DNA of 31,469 bases, taken from positions 1 to 31,469 of the forward strand of contig CAZUOJ010000032.1 in the NCBI GenBank assembly GCA_964622325.1. The letters run 5' to 3'. This document shows, one piece after another, positions 24,817 through 31,469 of this stretch (position 1 is its first letter; each line of letters starts with the position of its first letter). The notes under the pieces were generated by a model. That model saw nothing but the letters and a program-made list of their open reading frames with translations. It did not search any database and was not told the origin of the DNA. This DNA comes from JAJFUB01 sp964622325 (GTDB taxonomy: Bacteria > Armatimonadota > Zipacnadia > Zipacnadales > UBA11051). The position numbers and the translations under genes were made by a program.

Positions 24817-24922
24817 CATTATTTATCAAAACGCCCTGCAAAAAAGCGAAAGCACAAATGCAAAACAGCACGCACACTACTGATAAAGTAATAATGGGCC
24901 TAATCCGAAAATACGATGACAG

Positions 24923-25480
24923 TTAACGCGCGTTTTTTTCGGGACATTCATCTCTAACGCTTGCAGTCCAGCGATGCAGGACGCCAGTATCCCATTCGGG
25001 CTTGAGCCGAATGTCATCTGCGCCCGCTAATGCTCCGGGCAAAGAAGGAGGAGGCGGATTGTCTGCCGGGACGATTTCCCACCAGCACATACAATTATGA
25101 TTATGTTCATGATGAACAACAAAGCCTGCCTCCCGCAACAGCGGCTCAATCCAGCCCATACAATGTTCGCAATAATCAGCATAACATTGCTGTTGATGTT
25201 GTTTTAACAGGCCTTGCGAGGGACAGGCATACATATCAATTCGAAAAGCATTTTTCGTGCGCACAGATGTATAGCCGGCTTCCTCTTCGGCTAATGTATG
25301 CCCCCAATATTCTTCCATTCCCGCAAAGCCTTTTTGTGTGATGAGCTCCCAGGCGTGGCGCTGCGAATCCCGGGAAATCGCTTCTTGCCAGTAGCGCACA
25401 AGCGCTTCTTCGCCATAGCGCCGGCGCAAATATTCAAAAGTCCAATCATAAACAAGAATGAATTCCGCACAGCCAATCAT
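24923..25480 (-). CDS. Cys/His-motif protein, paralogue A, unknown function
   Basis: A 185-aa soluble protein and tandem paralogue of the next gene. Shared features are an aromatic N-terminal helix ending in RYGEEALVRYW, a middle G(M/x)EEYW segment, then a core MYACPSQGLLKQH...YCEHCMGWIEPLLREAGF and a terminal NHNCMCWWE. The CP...YCxHC...C spacing recalls the CP...C...C pattern of the L-2-amino-thiazoline-4-carboxylate hydrolase / 4-vinyl-reductase-like domains, but I am not certain of the family. It has an extra tail of about 45 residues (Pro/Asp-rich) that its paralogue lacks. AAGGA lies 7 nt before the ATG. A metal- or cofactor-binding role is inferred. Confidence 0.65.
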   Translation of the reverse strand: MIGCAEFILVYDWTFEYLRRRYGEEALVRYWQEAISRDSQRHAWELITQKGFAGMEEYWGHTLAEEEAGYTSVRTKNAFRIDMYACPSQGLLKQHQQQCYADYCEHCMGWIEPLLREAGFVVHHEHNHNCMCWWEIVPADNPPPPSLPGALAGADDIRLKPEWDTGVLHRWTASVRDECPEKNAR

Positions 25481-25618
25481 AATAGTTTCCTTTTCATTTT
25501 TGTGCTTTTTGCTTTGTATTTGCTTAAAATAATTTGCTTATTTTTTCATCATTGTCTTCGCGTCACAGCTCTAGAGCAGACAGGCCGGCAATAGGCTATA
25601 ATAAGCTGACATAAAGTC

Positions 25619-26071
25619 TTATGACGCCGGGACATTACAGGGCGGCTTTTCCTCCTTTTCTGCCTTCCAGAATTTCTGCACACAGCTTCCTCCGCCGCCT
25701 TCCACGCGCACGCGAATTCCGGCGCCTTCGCACATTGCTTCGGAAACAATCTGGCAATGCTGACAATACAGGGGAAAAATTTCTCGCCCATGTTCTTTCA
25801 AATGTTTAATGGCTGGGCAGACACGCACCTCAATCGTTACGCAATTATCTTCCTTTTTGACGCACACATCGCCGTTAGGCTCCTGTGCAAAAAATTCCTG
25901 CCAGTAATTATGCACAGCATCCATGCCTTCTATTCGGAATCTTTCTGTGAGAAAGGCATAATGTTCCCGGCCTAGAGCGCGCCAGTATTCCTTCAAGCCT
26001 TCTTCGCCCCAATTGTCGTAAATCCAGCGAAATGTCGCATTGATGGCAAAATAAAAATCCGGCGCTGCCAT
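25619..26071 (-). CDS. Cys/His-motif protein, paralogue B, unknown function
   Basis: A 150-aa protein with the same layout as its downstream paralogue: FRWIYDNWGEEGLKEYW at the N-terminus, a middle NYWQEFF segment, then VRVCPAIKHLKEHG, YCQHCQIVSEAMCEGAG and GGGGSCVQKFW. AAGGAG lies 7 nt before the ATG. It lies 127 nt downstream of the giant GH42-like gene and 138 nt upstream of paralogue A, all on the minus strand. A common transcript is therefore plausible. The conserved Cys and His positions suggest a buried metal or cofactor site. Function unknown. Confidence 0.65.
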   Translation of the reverse strand: MAAPDFYFAINATFRWIYDNWGEEGLKEYWRALGREHYAFLTERFRIEGMDAVHNYWQEFFAQEPNGDVCVKKEDNCVTIEVRVCPAIKHLKEHGREIFPLYCQHCQIVSEAMCEGAGIRVRVEGGGGSCVQKFWKAEKEEKPPCNVPAS

Positions 26072-26198
26072 AAAAAATCTCCTTCACATCTTTGTAAATT
26101 TCTTCGGGCGAGAAACACAAAGCCTTGCGCAGGGGCGGCTTAAGGGAACGCATTCCTCCTATAAAGCCCCCAGAAAGCAGCCTCATGTCTCCATCTCT

Positions 26199-29100
26199 TT
26201 ATTGTACAATCCATTCCGCTTGAGCAGTCTGGCCGCTGGCGACATCGCGCACGATAAGCCGCCATCTCCCGGGCGGATCGTTAAGAGCGAGGCGGAAGCT
26301 GCCTGTGAAAGGCTTGCTGCCCAACAGAATATTGCGCGCATAATCGCGATATTCTAAGCCATCGGGCGTCAACACGGACAAATGCACAACTTGCTTACGG
26401 CGATCGTGGCCATTTTTGAGACTCACGGTATATGTGACAGTCTCGCCAGGACGCGCCGAGGGACGGAGCAGCGATACATTGGGCGCTGACAATGGCGCTG
26501 GCGACAAACAATATACATGCGCTGCGCGGCTGGCGAAAGTCGTTCTGATTTGGCTGCGCTTGCCCAGGCTTTCGCCCGTCCGACAATCATACACATAGCT
26601 CGTGCTGGGGAGCTTGATTGTTGTGATTTCTTCTTTGTCGCCGCCGCTGTGCAGAAAGCCTAAGAACAGCAATTCGCCCGCTCGATGGCGCGTCACTTCT
26701 ATATTGGGCGCCCGGCCGGAGGCCAAACTGATGTCGCACACAGGCTTCACGCCGGCTTTCGCCAGAATAGCTTTTAGCAGGGCTTGAATTTGTTTTTCGC
26801 CAGGCGTTTCAAAGATGCGTTCATCCTCATAGGGCCGCAAATCCAGATTCAAATAGCACGCTATGCCCTTGCCGACTGTGTGGATAAACACAGCGGGCGA
26901 TTGTTTATCGCTGCCGCTTACAGCAAAGCTTTGTGCGCCCGCTGACACAAGGCCTTCGGCAACGGCGAGCTTCACGCCCTGGGCTTCGGCGCCAGGCAGC
27001 TTCACATTCAGATGTAAAGCCATGTCCGGCTGGCCCTCGCGCTTAATGCCAAACAGGCTATCTAACATTCCTGTCGTTTGCTTGCGGCACAGGCCATCAT
27101 ACAGGCCGATATTAAAATCGCCAATGACAGCGCCGCCAGCCCGAACGAAAGCCTCTATCGCCGCGCGTTCTTTTTCTGTAATGGCCAGAGATTCGGGCAA
27201 AATCAGCACTTTATAACGCTCAAAGTCATTCCGCGGCTGCGTTAAAAGCCCGGCCTCAATTTGCTCTGTTGCGACAAAATTGTATTGCAGCCCCATATCT
27301 TCCAGAAGCTTAATCCACGCGTCCCGGACTTCCTTGTGCTCTTCTTCTCTGGCGGCCAGTTGCGCGGCATTGATGGCGTCCTGGCTGTAATGAAGGGCAA
27401 TCCCGTCATGTTCCCATTGTCCCGTGCGGAGAAGATCCCAAAGGCCTCTTTTGAGTTCCTGGCACAGCGCTAATGTATCCCGCCCCGATTCGCTATATGT
27501 AAAATCATTATAAAAGAAAATAGCCGTATTCCAGGCGCTGATGCCATTTGTATCGTGCAGCAGACACCAGAACATGTTGTATTCTAAGCCTCGTCCGGCA
27601 TTCCAATAGCCCGCATAATACGGCGATTGTTGGACGCCTGTGTAAGGGGCAAATGAGCGCCGCATTTCATTGGACCAGCCTGTATTATAAGAATGATAAA
27701 AATTGAACGCCCGCGACAGCTTCCACCAGTCCATGCCATTTCCTGCCCGCGGCTCCTGTGTGCCCGACAATCCGGCCCGCACATCGGGATCAACGGAGCC
27801 TAAAGCCTGTCGAATGTCGGCAAAAAAATTCGCTAAAGTGTCATTCATAAAGGTCCGGAATTCCGCCCAGGGCGCTGCATTAGAGCGCTGGCGCGCTTCT
27901 TCTAATGTCAGCGGCATCACATCCTCCCAAGAAGCGTAGCTTGTCTCCCAGGCGGCATTCAATTCCGCCAGGCTCCGATAGCGTTTTTTCAGCCATTCCC
28001 GGAAATCGGCCAGATTGCGCGGATCAAAATCATAATCAAAATAACGCGTATAATATGTCAGCGACATTTCATCGCCCATACAATAATCATAGGGGCTGCC
28101 CAATTGTTTGTCTTCTTGGGCCGCGCGTCGCATGTGCTCCATCACTTTCGCCCGCCATTCCCGATCCGCCAACGAGGGCTCCCGGATGAGATATTGTTTG
28201 TCCTTTGTCTGCGCATATTTTGTCGATTTTTCGGCGAACTTATTATCCATAAAATCCGCTACGCCAGGCCCCATATAGCCCAGCAAGCCCAGATGGGAAT
28301 AGCCGATATTATGCCATAATTCCAGCCATGTCTTGCCTGTGCTGTTTTCCGTTGTCCCGCTAAAGGATACATCCACGAGCGCTTCCACGCGCGGCGCGAG
28401 CGCATCGAATAGATATTCCGAACGCCACGGGAAAATCCCGCCCCAGCTTGTCAGCCGAAAGCGCTCCCAATCCCGCGGCGCCACGCACAACACGCGGCTT
28501 TTGGCGCTATCTGTTTGCCCATACGGCCCAAGCACGGCGATTTCCCATTCCAGCCCCTGGGAGCGCAATTCTGGCGGCTGCGCCTCAAAGAGCATATCGT
28601 TTCCGTCGTCGACAGGACGCGTCTGTTCAAAAAGTAAGCGTCGATGCGTGTCCCAAAGGCGCGCCCGTACTTTATAGCCCGCGGGCACAGGCTCCTTGAC
28701 AGCCAGCGTCGTGCGCAGGCGCAGAGGCTCAGCCGGCGCAAAGGCCCGCTCATACAATTGGCCTGCACGAGGCGGGCGTGTGCCAAAGATTGTTCTTTTT
28801 TCGGGCGTTATGGCTTGAATGCTGACAGGCGCTGTGCCCATTACATATGTTTGCGCCCAGGCCACATGGGCTCCTGTTTTGTCTTTAACGATAACATTGA
28901 CGAAGTTCAAGCCCGCGGGCAGATACGGCGGCACAGGAATGTCGATTTGCGGCTGGCCTGCTGTATAGGTCGTGCGCACTTGTTCCACAGGCTGCCCCCA
29001 GCGATCTTCAAAATCCGCTGTGACAAGATATTCTCCTGTGCCCCCTGAAAGCCGTAAGGGCAAAACAGTCCGTTCGCCAAATTCATGTTGGGGCAGCGGC

Positions 29101-31469
29101 TCCAGGGAGATAACATCCACGCCCGTATCTCGCCTGGCGGCCCATACGGCCAGCCGCGCCAGCAAAGCATAATAAGGCTCCCAATAGCGCCATGTCATTC
29201 GGCTGTATTCTTCCCGCAAAAATCCGCCCCGATAGGAAAAAATGGGGATTAGGCCCGCGTAGCCGCGATAGGACAGCTCGTGCGTTAATGTGTCGTATGT
29301 GAGCACAGCCGTGCGGCCCTGGCCCAATTGATTGATCACAAGCAGCGGCTGCCCCTTATCCAGCGTTGCCAACACACGCCCCTGCGGCGGCTGGCTATAT
29401 TCCATATAGCGCTTGGCGGGAAGCACATCCCAGGGCAATCCGGCTGTCAGAGGCGAGGCTTCGGCCCGCTGCCATTTTGAGAATGCTCCCATCTGGCGTG
29501 TTCTGGCTAGGCCCGCAATAGGCGCAAGCTCATCATCTTCTGTAAAGCCATCTGGCTCTATTAAAATCAGCCCCGCGCCCGCTTTCACTTGCTCCATTAT
29601 CGCCTGGCGTGTTTCGGGCTCAAAATGCTTCTGCCAATGAAATCCAGAGAGAATGAAAAGCTCGTAGCGATTGTTCTGTAAATAATCTCGCAGGCGTTTG
29701 TTGGCTTGCGCCGGCGTGGATATAGAGCGATCGCCACACCATAATTCTTCTGTCCAATAGGTCGTGCGGAATTTGACATATGTGACATCCAGCTGCAGCC
29801 GTTGTTTGAGCTCAATGATTTCCCGGGCGACAAAGTCATCACACAGGACAACAGCTTTAATCGGCCCGCCAGGAAGCGGATTGGCCCATTTCACATGAGG
29901 CGTGATAATTTCGTCTGAAAGCTCGTGGCGTGGCAGCCCTACTTTTTCTTCCTCTCCCAGCCCCATCCGTTGTTCGCGGGGCGCCCGTCGATAGGCAAAT
30001 TGCGCCCCGCCAACGGCAAACGGCCGTTCAAAATCATCTAGCAGCTTGCCGCTCCGCAAAATCTGTACATTCAGAACATATCCGCCTGGCGCCAAATCCC
30101 CCATATTCACGGTTTGTTCTGCAGGCCGGCCTCCCGGCATTTCGATCTTGCCCAGCTCACGCCATTCGCCTTCAGGCAATGGCCGCAAGCGTATAAGGCC
30201 TGTTGCGGCAGGGGCTTTTGGGCTGGCTGGCACGAGCTTTATGTGTGCCGCTTTTCCTTGAATGTCAATCGCGCCGATAATATCCTCTATAACGCCATCC
30301 ACACGTGTGAGTCCGGAAAAAGGAATTAAACGCACATCTGTTTCAAAAGCCTGTCCGCTTTTCAAAGGCAGTCGATTATAGCGCCATTCCTGCGTGGCTG
30401 TGGCATAGCCCACGCCGGCCCAATTGTAAAAGCAATTCAGATATTTGTATTCCATCGTGGCGGCTAGTCCATGCCCCTGCTCTCCGCACACGGCCGTCCA
30501 GCCGCGGGCAGGCGTGCGATACCAATAATCCGTTTTTTTCTCTCCGGCTGGCTGAGGATAGGCTAATTCCTGCACGCCCTCTTCTGTCGGGAAAAAATAA
30601 CGCATGTTGCTTCCTGCGGGGCCCAGAAAATTATGCACCCAGAATCCATATGTATAATCCGTCATTGAGGAAGGCTCGTTGAGCAGCCGATAATGCACAG
30701 AAATCACAGGGCTGCCTCGTGTGATTTCTATGCGCTTAGTTAATGTCGTGAAGCTCATCATCCCGCCGGAGCCTGTCACGCTCAGCTCAATCCAGGCCGT
30801 GTTGGCATCTCCGCTCAGCCGCCAGGAATAGGGCCGCTCGGCGAACATATACGGCGGCGCCCAGAGCTGATCTCGCAAAGCTCCATAGCGCGGATCCTGC
30901 ACGCAGACAAATTCCTGGCGGACAGGCTTATAAATGAGGCTCCGGCATACGCCTCCTGTCAAAGGCGCAAAAATGAGCCGCACATATTCATTTTCTAATA
31001 TCAATTCTGGCTTCCCGTCTTGATCCACATCTTGTTCGCGTGCGGAAGGCTGGGGATCATTAGTGAAGGGCAACACAGTGGAGCTGCTCGCTTGTTGTGT
31101 GACAGCCTGCCCAAAAAGCTCAATTTCTGCCAGCGATAATACGCTCGGATTGGCAAACACAAGCCGCAGCTTATCTGTTGTGACATTAAGCGAGGGGATT
31201 TCCAGACGGAATGTCCTTTCTGTTGTGGGCCCCCAAAAGCCCGCGGCTTCTCCCACATCGCGCCAATGGCCAAATTCATTCGCCTGGACGCGCACAGTGC
31301 GCAGCTTGTAATTGAAATTCGGCCGTGTGGCGTGAATCACAGCGCGTGTGACATAGGCAGGCGTCGGCAATTCAATCTCAATGACAGTCCCCGCAGTGGC
31401 GTATATCACAAGCCCTTTAAGGTCCCCATCCGCCAGCATTCGCCCTGTTTTGTCTTCGTAGTCAGGCGC
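26199..31469 (-). CDS. giant multidomain GH42/beta-galactosidase-like protein, 5'-truncated by window edge
   Basis: The frame is open to the right edge, so the start lies outside; 1,756 residues are visible. Numbering from ATG 31439, the domains are: an F5/8C (discoidin)-like binding module (about 10-112, ending LAEIELFG), a beta-sandwich (about 140-390), an Ig-like module (about 395-480), and a glutamine-amidotransferase-like Rossmann domain (about 525-770, FILSGFHW, GAGLILIEPDGF). Further beta modules (about 780-990) lead to a TIM barrel (about 995-1340) with GDEMSLTYY (Glu1124, likely acid/base). A GH42-type trimerisation domain follows (about 1370-1560, VLILPESLAITEKERAAIEAFVRAGGAVIGDF), then a C-terminal Ig-like domain (about 1655-1746). 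Secretion is expected, but the signal peptide is off-window. The substrate is unknown. Confidence 0.8.
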   Translation of the reverse strand, partial: APDYEDKTGRMLADGDLKGLVIYATAGTVIEIELPTPAYVTRAVIHATRPNFNYKLRTVRVQANEFGHWRDVGEAAGFWGPTTERTFRLEIPSLNVTTDKLRLVFANPSVLSLAEIELFGQAVTQQASSSTVLPFTNDPQPSAREQDVDQDGKPELILENEYVRLIFAPLTGGVCRSLIYKPVRQEFVCVQDPRYGALRDQLWAPPYMFAERPYSWRLSGDANTAWIELSVTGSGGMMSFTTLTKRIEITRGSPVISVHYRLLNEPSSMTDYTYGFWVHNFLGPAGSNMRYFFPTEEGVQELAYPQPAGEKKTDYWYRTPARGWTAVCGEQGHGLAATMEYKYLNCFYNWAGVGYATATQEWRYNRLPLKSGQAFETDVRLIPFSGLTRVDGVIEDIIGAIDIQGKAAHIKLVPASPKAPAATGLIRLRPLPEGEWRELGKIEMPGGRPAEQTVNMGDLAPGGYVLNVQILRSGKLLDDFERPFAVGGAQFAYRRAPREQRMGLGEEEKVGLPRHELSDEIITPHVKWANPLPGGPIKAVVLCDDFVAREIIELKQRLQLDVTYVKFRTTYWTEELWCGDRSISTPAQANKRLRDYLQNNRYELFILSGFHWQKHFEPETRQAIMEQVKAGAGLILIEPDGFTEDDELAPIAGLARTRQMGAFSKWQRAEASPLTAGLPWDVLPAKRYMEYSQPPQGRVLATLDKGQPLLVINQLGQGRTAVLTYDTLTHELSYRGYAGLIPIFSYRGGFLREEYSRMTWRYWEPYYALLARLAVWAARRDTGVDVISLEPLPQHEFGERTVLPLRLSGGTGEYLVTADFEDRWGQPVEQVRTTYTAGQPQIDIPVPPYLPAGLNFVNVIVKDKTGAHVAWAQTYVMGTAPVSIQAITPEKRTIFGTRPPRAGQLYERAFAPAEPLRLRTTLAVKEPVPAGYKVRARLWDTHRRLLFEQTRPVDDGNDMLFEAQPPELRSQGLEWEIAVLGPYGQTDSAKSRVLCVAPRDWERFRLTSWGGIFPWRSEYLFDALAPRVEALVDVSFSGTTENSTGKTWLELWHNIGYSHLGLLGYMGPGVADFMDNKFAEKSTKYAQTKDKQYLIREPSLADREWRAKVMEHMRRAAQEDKQLGSPYDYCMGDEMSLTYYTRYFDYDFDPRNLADFREWLKKRYRSLAELNAAWETSYASWEDVMPLTLEEARQRSNAAPWAEFRTFMNDTLANFFADIRQALGSVDPDVRAGLSGTQEPRAGNGMDWWKLSRAFNFYHSYNTGWSNEMRRSFAPYTGVQQSPYYAGYWNAGRGLEYNMFWCLLHDTNGISAWNTAIFFYNDFTYSESGRDTLALCQELKRGLWDLLRTGQWEHDGIALHYSQDAINAAQLAAREEEHKEVRDAWIKLLEDMGLQYNFVATEQIEAGLLTQPRNDFERYKVLILPESLAITEKERAAIEAFVRAGGAVIGDFNIGLYDGLCRKQTTGMLDSLFGIKREGQPDMALHLNVKLPGAEAQGVKLAVAEGLVSAGAQSFAVSGSDKQSPAVFIHTVGKGIACYLNLDLRPYEDERIFETPGEKQIQALLKAILAKAGVKPVCDISLASGRAPNIEVTRHRAGELLFLGFLHSGGDKEEITTIKLPSTSYVYDCRTGESLGKRSQIRTTFASRAAHVYCLSPAPLSAPNVSLLRPSARPGETVTYTVSLKNGHDRRKQVVHLSVLTPDGLEYRDYARNILLGSKPFTGSFRLALNDPPGRWRLIVRDVASGQTAQAEWIVQ

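Noticed and set aside
25908..26186. 92-codon minus-strand frame starting MRLLSGG ahead of paralogue B
   Set aside because: Only its first 40 codons lie outside paralogue B, and the ribosome-site spacing is poor. Most of it overlaps the better-supported gene out of frame.
1..31469. CRISPR array, tRNA, rRNA, insertion sequence or integrase
   Set aside because: No spaced direct repeats, cloverleaf sequence, ribosomal RNA or transposase/integrase motif was seen on either strand. The only tandem repeat is the short one at 6859-6898.

Overview
The window is a bacterial chromosomal segment of mixed housekeeping and carbohydrate-related genes. It has no phage, insertion sequence, CRISPR, tRNA or rRNA that I can see. 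Base composition and codon use look even throughout. The gene set includes PdxS/PdxT-type pyridoxal phosphate synthesis, FolE2, a TyrA-cytidylate kinase fusion, MgtE, several GT-C membrane proteins and very large multidomain glycoside-hydrolase-like proteins. This suggests an uncultured heterotroph from a phylum such as Armatimonadota or Sumerlaeota. That placement is inference from gene content only and is weak.

Left part (1-8 kb). A 5'-truncated SGNH hydrolase is followed by a leftward group (folE2, an unrecognised membrane-anchored protein, a small membrane protein). Divergent from folE2 is a fumarylacetoacetate-hydrolase-family gene whose best start is a non-canonical AUA. An orphan sugar-binding lipoprotein follows it. 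A perfect hairpin terminator separates these from leftward pdxT and pdxS. The pdxS-pdxT spacer is rich in palindromes and short tandem repeats.

Middle (8-16.4 kb). Three polytopic GT-C (DUF2142/PMT-like) proteins lie in a +/-/+ arrangement. The first two are paralogues whose 3' ends overlap antisense by 255 bp, and the second and third start back to back. Then come mgtE and an FGGY kinase, both leftward. Between them lies about 0.75 kb of non-coding DNA with a near-consensus promoter, at least eight local hairpins, an intrinsic terminator and a second folded segment. This is the best candidate for an undescribed structured RNA or Mg-related leader.

Right-middle (16.6-22 kb). A leftward series hisC-aroF-tyrA::cmk-plsC, followed by a nitroreductase, is an aromatic amino-acid biosynthesis cluster. 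Prephenate dehydrogenase and cytidylate kinase are one polypeptide, and aroA, which often sits between them, is absent.

Right end (22-31.5 kb). This is a carbohydrate-active block. It has a secreted clan GH-A hydrolase split by a one-base frameshift at an A7 tract, two tandem paralogous cysteine/histidine-motif proteins of unknown function, and a giant (>1,750 aa) GH42-like multidomain protein that runs off the right edge. The last three are on the same strand and may be one transcript.
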